Below are positions 23,886 through 35,418 of a stretch of 64,000 nt of DNA, one piece after another. A model generated the notes under the pieces. It was not told the DNA's origin, searched no databases, and saw only the letters and a list, made by a program, of their open reading frames with translations. Each line of letters begins with the position of its first letter. The first letter of the stretch is position 1. Position numbers and translations under genes: made by a program. The DNA lies in assembly GCF_033807715.1 (NCBI RefSeq), contig NC_084599.1, forward strand, positions 32,960,160 through 33,024,159, in the 5' to 3' direction. The DNA is from Cololabis saira. Its lineage: Eukaryota; Chordata; Actinopteri; Beloniformes; Belonidae.

Positions 23886-26710
23886 TGGATTAATGTCAAA
23901 GCATTTGCATGTTCCCGTGTCTTTAATACAGTTACGAACATATGAACACACTATAATATATTTCTTTTGGACCATGATCATCACATCACAGTAAACACAG
24001 ACTATCGTTGACAGCATTTTCTCTACGCTTTTGATGCAGTTTTCTCTACAAAGTTATCTTCCGTTTCCACTTACTGTAGAGACACTAAGGTTTGAATTAT
24101 CACAGGTCTAAAAGGAAGATCTGTCTCTGCTTTATCATCATCTCTTCACTTCGCTCTCTCGCTTTACTCTCTTTTTCATTTAAAATCTTAAGTAGTATGA
24201 ATGCTAATGCATGTTAGATGAACACAGATATTAGTAATATGGATGTGATGTTGGTATCGCTTTCATCATTTAGAGGAAAGTCCTTCCTCTCGTCATCTGC
24301 CAGTGTTATTTACGTGATGGTACATACTGGGTCATTGTGATCTCATCTGACTGAAACGGCTCCAGTCTCTGAACCACGACATAAATATGCTTGCCATAAG
24401 TGGTGAAGACAACACTGAATACATTACTCAAAATGTACACCAGGAAAAAACGTACCGGTAATTGAGTTGGGAATAAGAGAGTTTGGGGTAAGTGTAAGGT
24501 GTCTTTACTTTGGAAGCTGATGGAGTAGCTCCACCTTCTGTGTTCAGCTAGTGAGCTGAGGGAGATTGGGCTTTGACCGAGAACAGTTGATTTTTTTTGA
24601 CTGGGTTTCAGTTCAGCTTTATTTAGACTTTAATTGTAGTAGCTTTAAAGGTTCTGGTGTCTTTTAGTGGACAGTTTGAGTGGGACCTCCATTACCTGAG
24701 GCTGCTGTCCTCCTGCAGCCATCCCAGGGATACTCTCTGGTCCCAGCACTGTCAATGAAAGGCCACTAGTGCCACAAAAATATTTTAAAAAGAAGAAGAA
24801 AAGATTATTGGACACTAACATATAACTACTGTGAGACACTGCCAGGGGAAAACGGGGAGACCAGGTAAGTGCCCTATCCAAGAATAAAATCCTCTGAAGC
24901 CAGTTCTCCTGCATTACGCATCAAAATGAGTTTTATCACGACATTATGCAGCATGTGCTTCATTTATGAGAAACTTTCAGAGCTTTCTCGTGAGTTACCG
25001 GTAGTTTGAAAGACATTTGGCAAAAATAATAGGCACAATATTACATTTTAGGCTCCTTTACAAGCAACACCTGTGAGTGTTTGCTCTGTGGTGCTGGTTG
25101 ACGATAGTATTTATTAAGCAATAATACCAGACCTATGTTAAATAACAGCTGGCATCATATTTCAGAATATGCAATAAACTTGATAGATTTAAAAATATTG
25201 TTTTTTTAACGGCATATTTTAGTTGGTAACGAGGGCTTAATAATTCCTGTCCGTCATCTCCACTGTCAATCATCGGGTTCTGCTTTAAATATTGTTGTCG
25301 TCTGAGTATTTTTTATTTTATTTTATCTATGTTATTTATATGCAAAGCAAGTGAAGCTATTGAAATGGATTTTTTGATGTGCCAGAAACCCTTGATTTGT
25401 ATTCACTCCCGTTGGATGGATATAGGATCCATTCTCAACATAAAAAAAAGAGAGAGGTTGATAAATCCTCACTGCAGGTGAATACGTCTCCCAAGATAAA
25501 ATATTCTCCACACAATCGCATCATCTGAGGAACAAAAATGTACCAGATTTATCAAAATGCTGGCTCTCCAGATGCAACTGTTTTGATGTTTTGATGCAAA
25601 TGCGTGTAATCTACTGTGCATCACAAATTCAGCAGTGGGCGCTAATGTTTTTAAGCATGTATGGAACCAGATCTTCACTTGCCAGCATCTTCATATCTCC
25701 ATATTCTCTCCACCTCGGCTCCTGCTCACTATCTGTGGGAGTTTCCCCTTTGCTGATTCATTTATCTCCATTCAGTCTGGGAGTTGCAGACTGCCGGGAC
25801 ACAGACAGATCCCATTAGAGAGTTGGTGGCCAGGATCTAATGAAAACAACAGCCGCTATTGATTTAGACATGTAATCCAGGCTGTCACTGCATTGTTCAC
25901 ATACCATCTCTGTCTCCCTCATGTGCAATTTAAATGGTCTAAAAAGCTTCCTTTCTTCTCTCCATCCTTCCTTGGCACCTGCAGTTTATTCCCTCTCAAC
26001 ATGACACGGAGGGCAGAACAGAAATCATATATTCCTTCCAGTGTCTTTCATCTGTCTGACCCGTGTAAGCTTCTGTGCATGCAGGGAAAATAAAGCGATT
26101 AATAAATCCGTTTAATATTTCATAGGATTCCTGATGATAATTGATTTCCTGCCTCATGTGGTTTGACTCTGTGCAGGTTGTTATGAGAGTCCTGCTGTTA
26201 TAATAACCCCCAGACATCATCTTTTGATCTATCATTCAGATATGTGTAGCGGCGAATATTAAGGGGTTCATCTGACATGTGGAGAAAGACCTTTTATCTG
26301 AGTTCACGCATAAAAGTTGACTTCAAAGGCCACAAAAATGGGCAGATCAACTGTGTTCTTCTGAGACACAAACCGACGTCTTCTGTAAAAAGTTGGGAAT
26401 TTAAGATATTAAAACTATTGCCAAATCTGTGGCTTTCATCCATCCTGCTAATCCTCGCCGCAACCTTCCGTCACCTTTGATCTCTCCTCTCCCTCCATCA
26501 GCAGCTGTGGTTGGAGGACGGCTGATGTTAATTAGGGCTTCTAATTGAGCATATCTAAATATTGAATAAAACATGAATTCAGGAAGAGAGGTTCTTTATT
26601 ACATTTAGTGGAGGCCTCTTAAGAAAGTTTATGAGGCTTTAATTTATGTTAATGTGAAACTGCACTCGTTTAGGGACACAGCCGCTGTGAGCTGTGTGCT
26701 TGTGTGCTCC

Positions 26711-26713
<3 letters not shown>

Positions 26714-26750
<37 letters not shown>

Positions 26751-26772
26751 TGTGTGGGTGTGGGTGTGGGTA
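26714..26772. repeat. (GT)n microsatellite
   Basis: A GT run with GGGTGT interruptions at its 3' end. The apparent Cys/Val-rich open frames over it are microsatellite translations. Confidence 0.9.
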
Positions 26773-27983
26773 CAAATGTCATTATTTTATGTTTGGGGCG
26801 TAGAGTGTGTTTTCAAGCAGGAAAACCTACTTCTTTTTATGGGTACTGTTTCAGGATCATTTTTATTATTAAGTGAAAATTTAAAAAGTAAATGGTTAAA
26901 AGGCTGCATTTAGACTGTATTTTATTTTTTTATTAATAAGAATCCTGTTCTATAGTTTTTCTTTTTTGAGGTCAATAACCATTTTTCTTAAAGCTCTCTA
27001 AAAAGAAAGCCTCAAACTTTCAGTTTATTTCCCCCTGTAATGTCTCCATTTCCACCATCACTGCCCATTATTTAAAGAAAAACATATTTGTAGACGTTGA
27101 GTTAATTTAAGTCTGCTCATAAAATTATTGAACAAGTGTGAAGGAAAAGCAATCTAAAGTTTCCATATATTCATTTTATCAGTCTTTACCCGTACTCTTG
27201 CTTCCGTCTTCCTCCGCAGCTCTTCTTTGCCTCCGTTCAGTACTTTCATCTATGTGTGGTAAGGAAACGCTAAGTGGAGCTTAGCTGTATCAGAGTCAGC
27301 CAGCCAATTTGATCCCTAGAGCAATGAAAAAGAAACTGTAATGGTGAAATGTGACCAGCATTTTAAAACAGAGCTGTGATGGATTTACCTTTTTCACAAC
27401 AGCTGACGGTTTCATAGCTTGCTGTTAAATTAGAAGAAGTGAAAGTCCTCAGATCAGCGCTCACCTCACACACAAGATCTGTAAAGCAGGAAAACTTCCT
27501 GCCACAACCCAGAGTGTGTATGGAAAGGGGTATATATGAAACAAGGGATGTAGCTTCCACGGCATCAAGTGGTTAATGAACCGTTTTGAGCATTTTGAAG
27601 TGTCTAAGTTGGCATTAGTCATTTTCCATCTTCATATTTTTCAAATCAGAAGACAATTTTGTGTTAGAGGGTAGAGTTGGAGAGTGATACTTGATTGGTG
27701 GTCTTGTATGTTTTCCTTAATTTCCAGTGCCCCCTTGAGCCTAAGAACTTGGTTTCAGGGCATAGTGGTCAGAAGCTGGTATGTCTACTTACAAATTGCA
27801 AATTCATTTTTACACACAGTATGAGCCAAAAATGAAATATAATGTTTATTTAACACTTGTGTACTTCATAGACTGTATACAAACAACTGGACAAACCAGT
27901 TGTTTTAAGCCCTGTTTATTATCCCCCTTAGGTTTTTTTACACACTTCTTGACAGTGCCATATTATAAGGAGATGATGCCGCC

Positions 27984-28627
27984 TAGGGCTGGGCGATATA
28001 TCGAGATTTTAATATATATCGATATATTTTCAAACACGATATGGTACGAGACAATATCGTTTATATCGATTTAAAAAAAAAAAAAAAAGAAATTCTTTTT
28101 TTTTTTTTACATTTTTTTTTTAATGATTTTGATATAGCTTATTTTGTGACAAATTGACTTGAATGTTTTATTTGAGATTTACACAAATGTTTTGTTATTT
28201 GCACAACTGTCAACCTCAGTGGAAAAGTCTGCCTGTTACTGTGTACATTGTATTAATTGCACAGTGTATTTTAATTTAATTGTTATGCAGGAAAGGGATA
28301 TTTGTTTTATTTTATTCAAGAAGCATTTTTATTCTATATATGCAGGCAGTTTATTTTTATTTCATTTGTTTTATACATTTTGATATTGTGCAGACCTCTG
28401 TTAATAAAGGTACCTGTGTGACATTTGGCACGAGGCTTTGTATAAAACTAACTGTTTTTTTAAGGGTTTGCCTCAGAAAAAAATGAAGCCAACAGAGATG
28501 CTATGTTATAATGCTTTCGGGGAAACCCCAATTAAGGCACAGAAAAAATATCGAGATATATATCGAGTATCGGCATTCAGCTAGAAAATATCGAGATATG
28601 ACTTTTGGTCCATATCGCCCAGCCCTA
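27984..28627 (+). mobile_element. hAT MITE, copy A of family TAGGGCTGGGCGATAT
   Basis: It has perfect 16-bp inverted termini TAGGGCTGGGCGATAT. The flanking 8-bp duplication is perfect: ATGCCGCC at 27976-27983 and 28628-28635. Subterminal sequence is rich in ATATCGATATAT. The central part is nearly the same as the copy at 57389-57997, read on the opposite strand. Open frames such as that beginning at 28280 occur in both copies, but they are not recognisable proteins. Confidence 0.92.
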
Positions 28628-29837
28628 ATGCCGCCCAACAAATATTTCTCCAAAAAATGGGGAAAAGGGCAGGATGAGCAAACCTGGATGCTGCCTGGAA
28701 CATTCGCTGAGTTACCACAAGTCACCATAATCAAATCCCTGTTTCAGATGCTGCTACCACAATGACACCTGAAACCAGCTCTGCCAGAGCGGAAATAAGA
28801 ACTGGTGAAGCTCCTATCGAGCACCACTGGACCCTAGAAGTCCAGTTGTTAGCTGACACTCCGCTAACTGGCCATGGCCTCGGGGTTCTTTGGGCTCTAA
28901 CAGAACTTGGGCTGATGCAGACCTTTGATGCTAACTGGACTTGCCATTCTAATTGAATCTGTCCATCCATCCTAATTTCTAATGCAACCTTTTTGGCCCC
29001 TGGGGCCTCTCTAAAGCCCTTTTCTGGCAGAGGTCCAGAGAAGGTTAGTCACCTGAAAGGGTTCAGGCCAACCTGGATAATGGCTCAGCGGGATGAGCTG
29101 GCCATTTTGGCTGTGAAATAGAGGCTGTGCACAGCTAAGGCCAGGTAGAAGCCTTCGACGCGGGCAAACGTAGGTGCTTTCTGCTACTTGCAGGTTGCAG
29201 AGGTCAGTTAGTACAATTAACAACACTGAAAAAGTCATTATATTTAGTTGCATTCCCTGTATAGTTGGAATGTATCTGAAATCTATGGAGACCAACACTT
29301 ATGTTTGTATCTGGGCTGTAAATATGTTTATTTCTGCTACAATGTTGGATGTTTTAAGATGGGGTTTAATGCAGATTGACTTGCTTTCTGAGCCAGCCGC
29401 CGCAGTGGTCATTCAATCAGCTGTAGTTTTTCATATGCTCCCCATTGAGAAAGCTCGTGCCCCATTGGCATACGCCCAATACAAGGAGATGAAATATTTT
29501 CTCACGGCCAGTTTTACCATGTTTGTGTACCTAATTATCAAAGCAGAATTACACTCACAGACCACTATATTTGGTACACCTGGTATACCTGATAAAGAGG
29601 TGGTGAGTGTGTATGAGGTGCCGTGAGGGACATAATTCTGAATTAGTGTTCATAAACACATATGAAATCCAAAACCTTTTATACACACAGGTGAAATGCT
29701 CTTACACATACAACTGGAAATGTTCATAAACACATATGAAATCCAAAACCTTTTACACACTATACTGAAAACTTCTCACACTCACTTGTGAAATCTCTCA
29801 GACACACAGGTGAAATGCTCTTATACATACAACTGGA

Positions 29838-29998
29838 AATGTTCATAAACACAACTGAAAATCTTCTCACAAACACAACTGAAAATCTTCTCACACACAG
29901 TGGTGAAATCTTCTCACAAACACAACTGAAAATTTCAGTAGAAACGGAAGTCATTTCAGTAGAAACGGAAGTCATTTCAGTAGAAACGGAAGTGAGTT
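29838..29998. repeat. minisatellites in left foldback arm
   Basis: Degenerate units of about 24 bp (GAAAATCTTCTCACAAACAC followed by AACT) occupy 29838-29936. Three near-perfect 21-bp units (core TTTCAGTAGAAACGGAAGTC) follow at about 29932-29998. The same units occur inverted in the right arm, with different copy numbers. Confidence 0.8.
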
Positions 29999-30534
29999 GT
30001 TTAGCGCGATTTTTTTTTTTTCTGGCAGTTATTTTGACTGATTGATATAGCAATATCTTCTCAGCAGCATACAACAACTCTGACTGAAGCAACAGCTTTA
30101 CTGAATAATATATTAGCTTCAGCAGAGACTATAAGGACCCTGTTAGGTGTTACAACTGCGGGGCTACAGCCCCGCCCCCCCGGTGACTGCGAGTGCAGAT
30201 CGGTGCAGGTGTGCTGGATGAGCCGCACATCACTTTTCCCATCACGGCAGCTGCGTCATAGCATAGCATCCCGCAACGGCAACAACTACAGTTTTGAGAG
30301 GATGCACACCACGTTATCAAACCCAAAAGTGCTTTCGCACATGGATATATACTGGCAGAAAGCTGCCGCTGCCGCTGCCGCTGTTCTGTCGATTTCTGCT
30401 GCTTCGTCGAAAAATGCTACCACCGCATAAACCGATAGCGTCTGTCTATCGATTCTTGCTACCATATCAAAAAATGCTACCTAATGGTTTTCTACCTTTG
30501 TAGAGCTACAATTTTACTGTTTTACTCCCTAGCC

Positions 30535-30660
30535 CACGTCCTTTTTCCCCAAGTGGTCCTTGTCTCTTGCCAGGCCGTCATTGTAAATAAAAATGTGTTC
30601 TTAATGACCTGCCTGGTTAAATAAAGGCCAATAACGGAATGAATATCAAATAAAGCGATA
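30535..30660 (+). mobile_element. non-LTR retrotransposon 3' tail nested in the foldback element
   Basis: It contains GTGGTCCTTGTCTCTTGCCA, GGCCGTCATTGTAAATAA and GACCTGCCTGGTTAAATAAA. These are hallmarks of a LINE 3' end that is very common in fish (TTGTAAATAAGAATTTGTTC... CTGGTTAAATAAAGG in the usual form). It is truncated at its 5' side and sits between the two foldback arms, so it either inserted there or was captured. Confidence 0.65.
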
Positions 30661-31564
30661 ACATAGTTTTTTATTTTTACATTTATCATATAATGTTCAC
30701 AAAGTGTAATGCAATTCATGTCATGGGTAGTGTATTTTGAAGGATCAAATACTCAACATCCCATATCATCCATGTTAAATCTATTTAATGGTAGCATAAT
30801 TTGATAGTCCAGTAACATCCTATCAAATAATGCTCCCGTCACTTAATGCATTCAGGTAAGATACTAATCACCTCACTGCCACTGCAGGATGAATGTCAGC
30901 ATACTTACACCCCCCAATTTATCAATTTTGTGATCACTATTTTTGGATTGATAATAAGTATAAAATAATAAGAAATAAAAGTAAAGGCACACAAACAAAC
31001 AAATTGTCTCAATTTGTCGTTTCGAGTGCTATGTTCAGAAAATTACATTTAATAACATAAAAACAACAATAATAAATAAAAGTTAACGAACACAAACAAC
31101 AACAAAATGCCAAACAGAGTAGTTAGCCACTTTTCTGGCACTTATAATGTGGGACTTTGTCATAGTGGATACATTCAAAATGTGCCCACCTACTGCAGGA
31201 CTCGCATTCGCACAAACAAATTAAAGATATACATTCATTTAAATTAATAATACAATAAAAGCACTATCGCTGGGCAATTAATATAAAAATAATGGAAACC
31301 GACATTTAGGAACTTTATTAGACTTAATGTTGCTCATGTGAATCAATCATGGCGCAGAACCACAAAGTAGCATTTCTCAACGGGTAGCATCAAACATAAC
31401 ACCGTGATGGGAAAAGTGACGTGAGGCTCATCCAGCAGTCTCTGCTGAAGCTAATATTATTGAGTAAAGTTGTTGCTTCAGTCAGAGTTGTTGTATGCTG
31501 CTGAGAAGATATTGCTATATCAATCAGTCAAAATAACTGCCAGGAAAAAAAAAAAAAAATTGCG

Positions 31565-31855
31565 CTAAACAACTCACTTCCGTTTCTACTGAAATGACGT
31601 CCGTTTCTACTGAAATGACTTCCGTTTCTACTGAAATTTTCAGTTGTGTCTGTGAGAAGATTTCACCACTGTGTGTGAGAAGATTTTCAGTTGTGTTTGT
31701 GAGAAGATTTTCAGTTGTGTTTGTGAGAAGATTTCACCACTGTGTGTGAGAAGATTTTCAGTTGTGTTTGTGAGAAGATTTCACCACTGTGTGTGAGAAG
31801 ATTTTCAGTTGTGTTTGTGAGAAGATTTTCAGTTGTGTATATATGAGTAGATTTC
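31565..31855. repeat. minisatellites in right foldback arm
   Basis: Three copies of the 21-bp unit (TTCCGTTTCTACTGAAATGA) are followed by about eight copies of the GAGAAGATTTTCAGTTGTGT / GAGAAGATTTCACCACTGTG units. This is more than in the left arm, so the array has expanded asymmetrically. Confidence 0.8.
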
Positions 31856-32317
31856 ATTTGTTTGTGTAAAAGCGTTTCAGTAGTATCTGTGAGCACATTT
31901 CAGTTGTATATGTGAGTGGATACATTTCCAGTTGTATGTATAAGAGCATTTCACCTGTGTGTATGAGAGATTTCACAAGTGAGTGTGAGAAGTTTTCAGT
32001 ATAGTGTGTAAAAGAGTTGGATTTCATATGTGTTTATGAACATTTCCAGTTGTATGTGTAAGAGCATTTCACCTGTGTGTATAAAAGGTTTTGGATTTCA
32101 TATGTGTTTATGAACCGTAATTCAGAATTATGTCCCTCACGGCACCTCATAAGTGTGTGTCCAGGGACTGCTACTGCTGCAAGAAGGAATCATCTACGGT
32201 ATATAAACTAAATGTATATATTTTTGTATAAAACATAAGCAAATATCTGGAAATGCCAGAGGATCAATTTCTAGTATGTGTAATAAATTTCAAACACATT
32301 TCGTAAGCTATATTCTA

Positions 32318-33080
32318 ATTAGGGCCCGAGCACTGACAGTGCGAAGGCCCTATTGTATCTGTAGGAATTTTTTTTTCTTCTCGTTTTCCTCCAACGAAAT
32401 TAGGGCCTTTTTGCCCCCCCATAAACGTGCCCCAAAAGTCACCAAATTTTGCATGCAAGCCAGGCCTGGCGAAAAATGTGATATTTAATGGTTTGCATTA
32501 ATGGGCGTGGCCTAATGGCTCAACAGCGCCCCCTAGAAAACTTTGTGCCTCAAGCCCCACAATACGGTTTGACGTACATGCACGAAAATTGGTACACACC
32601 TGTATCATGTTGCAACTTAAAGAAAAGTCTCTTGGCGCCATGGCCGAAACCAAACAGGAAGTCGTCCATTTTGAATTAATTGTGTAATTTTGGCGCAATT
32701 TATGCCATTCCTTCAGCCGCTTCTTCGCCCGAACCGTAACGTGCACCCAGGTGTGTTATACATCAAAATGTGCGTATCAAAATGTGCGTATCAATCCTGC
32801 GACGATGTGCATTACTTTTCTCAGTCAAAAGCGTTAACGTGGCGATGATAGATGCCAAAAAGTGTGCCCCCCCCTTCATCTGATTGGTCGATAACTGATA
32901 GTTCCTACTTTCTGCCATAACTTTTGAATGATTTGATATAGAGAGTCGTGGGTGGTGTCATCTGCTAAATGTCCAGGCATGAAGAATCTACATGCAAGTC
33001 ACACAAGAGCTTCCACTGCAGCACACCTGAACGTGCACAAGGGTGCGAGGGCCCGTCCATCGCTGCTTGCAGCTTTAATT
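32318..33080 (+). mobile_element. unclassified interspersed repeat (AGGGCCCGAGCAC... family)
   Basis: It begins AATTAGGGCCCGAGCACTGA with a short hairpin (AGGGCC..CACTGACAGTG..GGCCCT). It ends GGGCCCGTCCATCGCTGCTTGC followed by AGCTTTAATTAG. The body contains GGGCGTGGCCTAATGGCTCA and AGCGCCCCCTAG. I recognise this family from many percomorph genomes but cannot name its class. AATTAG is present at both edges and could be part of a target duplication. It lies about 170 bp downstream of the foldback element. Confidence 0.6.
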
Positions 33081-33769
33081 AGTATTTGTAATTAGTCACC
33101 TTTTGTTGAACTCACTTGTGCAAGTGATGTGATTGCTTTATCGAGCTGTGTGTTGCTTCTGTGATTAACTTTGTTAAAAATACTTGTAAATAATTGTGAC
33201 TGATCTTACCCCACAAACATTTTCAGCACTCTACTGATTAGAACAAATCGGAGTGACACAAACGGAGATGGACACAGAGAACAGTTGCAGTGGCTCATTC
33301 GTGCCCCGGGGACCTGTTGCTGTTTTCACATCAGCTTGTGCTGCTGTGATACATCAGGCCAAGCTGTTGGCTGAATCCAAGCCCACCAGGAATGCGTTAG
33401 CTGCGTGCGACGGGCGTAAGACATGGATGCATTACGAGTGCACTCTACATGTGTGTTGTTCTGGCAGGAAGTAAAAGAAGGAGACGATTAGTGAATAAAG
33501 CAGGACGTGGTCATACACCAATTAATTAGAAAGCTCTTGTGTGATGCATGTTAGTCTTCATATTTCAATTAGGGCGGTGAATCTTAAAGTATCACACATT
33601 TTGGTTTTATTGTTGGTGTCTCTTTTATTCAAAACTACTTTAAATCCAAAACAAGAATAAGAAAAATAAAATCCAATATGAAACTAAATGAGAAGCACAA
33701 TCTTCAATCAATTCATCAAATTCGTCAAGTTGTTTTAGGATTTATAAGGTCGAAAAGCACTTCTAGCCA

Positions 33770-33834
33770 AATGTGATTGGCTCGGCCAATGTGAAACTGC
33801 GTTATAGCCGGCGTAGTCTTGGGATGTATATAAA
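33770..33834 (+). promoter_or_regulatory. promoter-like cluster: paired CCAAT boxes and TATA box
   Basis: ATTGG (33776-33780) and CCAAT (33786-33790) form the palindrome ATTGGCTCGGCCAAT. GTATATAAAAA (33826-33836) lies about 40 bp downstream. The spacing is that of a classical RNA polymerase II core promoter. No host exon follows that I can recognise. It could be a solo LTR promoter or chance. Function is inferred only from motif arrangement. Confidence 0.3.
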
Positions 33835-34115
33835 AACTGTGGTTATTTCAGAACTCAGCTTTGCTTGGACTGTTTTTACAGCCATCTCTAACAGTTTCAT
33901 CATTGTTAAAAAGGAAAGTAATCTCTGAGTTTTATTTGTCCTAGCTTGACTGGGAGCTCAGTGTTCTCTTCCTGTCCTGCATAAGGAGTCGTGGATTTCG
34001 TGAGGCGATTCTGCCCATCTGCCAAATCAATACACAGATCCCAGTGACACCTACTCGGGTAAAAGGCCAAAAGATGTTTCTATTTAAACATTTTTCAGTT
34101 TTAACATCTGGTTTT

Positions 34116-34151
34116 GGAAATATGGATGTCTTTTCAAACATCCATATTTCC
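34116..34151. other. perfect 14-bp hairpin with 8-nt loop
   Basis: GGAAATATGGATGT (34116-34129) and its exact inverse complement (34138-34151) are separated by CTTTTCAA. The stem is shorter than a typical microRNA precursor, and flanking pairing is weak. Confidence 0.6.
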
Positions 34152-35327
34152 ACATTTGCAGGACAGTTTACTTTGTCCACTTTTAAAGAGTAAATATAAC
34201 TTTGATTCTGTTCTTTGATTAACACAAGAATGGTTGTGTTCTCGTCCTCTTTAATCTTGATTCACACATATTTTCACTGGAAAAGGCGACAACACAGACA
34301 AACAATTGCACTCTGAGTCTTCTTCCCATTACTCCTTCATTTATAATCCTTTGACTGCCCTGGCGGTGTGCGTGGGTGTAATGGAGCGCAGGCACACAAA
34401 CAGGCTCGCTGGGAACCCGAAGGCAGTTGCACTTCAAACTCAAGCAGACTGTTTTCTCCGATGGATGGCTTTAAGAACATTACTCATTCCTCTTTCACCC
34501 AGCGTGCCATCCATTTACGTGCACACGTAAGTCTCATATGAAGATGACAGGGTAGCTGCTCGTGTGAAAATTGACCAAGGTGAAAACAGCTTGGCTCCAG
34601 CCTCGGGGGAGTGCAGCAGAACAGGGAGTAAGAACCGGAGAAGAAGGATCTTTCCATTTTGCTGTTTTTTTTTTTTTTGTTCCTTTGTTTCTTTGTTTTA
34701 AAGCTTATAAAGTACTGACAGCTCAACGCCAACCACACTTCCAGGTTGCAGAACCATTGTTAACACGTTTTTAGCCTGTTTTACTGTGGCCAACTGAATG
34801 GCTTCCCCCTGTTGTAGATGCAACTGGTGGCTCACTAAGTCACGCAGGGAAGCTAAAAAAAGAGATCACTATAGTTGGTATCTTGTAAGGAAGCTGGATT
34901 TCAGCTTGTTTCATTATTTCAGGCTTGAGCATTGAATTTTGGATCTGGGATACAAAACTTTGAACTGTTCATCCTTCATGTCTGGCAGGTACGACAGTGT
35001 TTAAGATCCACTTTTTAATTTGCTCGATTTACCTCCTGATAACCAATACTGATTCCAAAACCAAAGAGTGGGTGAAATTGAATATTTGCAATTGAAGTGC
35101 AAAAACTAGATACAATAAACATTTACTTTTAAATGCACTTTTTAATTATACTATGTTAAGTACTTTGTCTTGTACATGAAATGTACTATACAAATAAACT
35201 TGCCTTGTCTATATTTTTACTAAAGCCTTGAGCAGTGTTTGTGATGTGTTCTTGTTTTTCATTATTCTTTACAAAAGTTATATTATTACTTTACTAATTA
35301 CTCCGTTCCAAACCTTCTTTGATGTGA

Positions 35328-35385
35328 TATATTTTATATTATATAATATTATATTATATAATATATTATATTTAAATTGTGCTCA

Positions 35386-35417
<32 letters not shown>
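35328..35417. repeat. AT-rich low complexity and poly(A) run
   Basis: An alternating ATATTATATAAT tract (35328-35373) is followed by an uninterrupted A run of more than 20 nt (about 35391-35416). I could not define a retroposed body upstream of it. Confidence 0.8.

Positions 35418-35418
<1 letters not shown>

Larger units (their letters stand above)
29614..32149. mobile_element. 2.5-kb foldback-type element with TA target site
   Basis: It starts TGAGGTGCCGTGAGGGACAT and ends with the exact inverse, flanked by TA on each side (29612-29613 and 32150-32151). The inverted arms are very long: about 29614-30135 on the left and 31435-32149 on the right. They contain degenerate 21- to 24-bp tandem units. 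The homology continues inward past a left-arm interruption (GATGAGCC.CAC.TCACTTTTCCCATCACGG near 30218-30260, and its inverse near 31400-31430). No transposase was found. A TA duplication suggests mobilisation by a Tc1/mariner-like enzyme, but that is inference. Confidence 0.8.

Noticed and set aside
28280..28486. Frame conserved between 28280-28486 and 57503-57733 (minus)
   Set aside because: The similarity is because both are copies of one MITE; the peptide resembles no transposase and conservation is at DNA level.
29174..29626. 150-residue open frame
   Set aside because: No recognised domain; its 3' end runs into the foldback terminus, so the end of the frame is accidental.
29838..29998. 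CRISPR-like regularly spaced repeats
   Set aside because: The units are contiguous degenerate minisatellites inside a eukaryotic foldback transposon, without spacers or cas genes.
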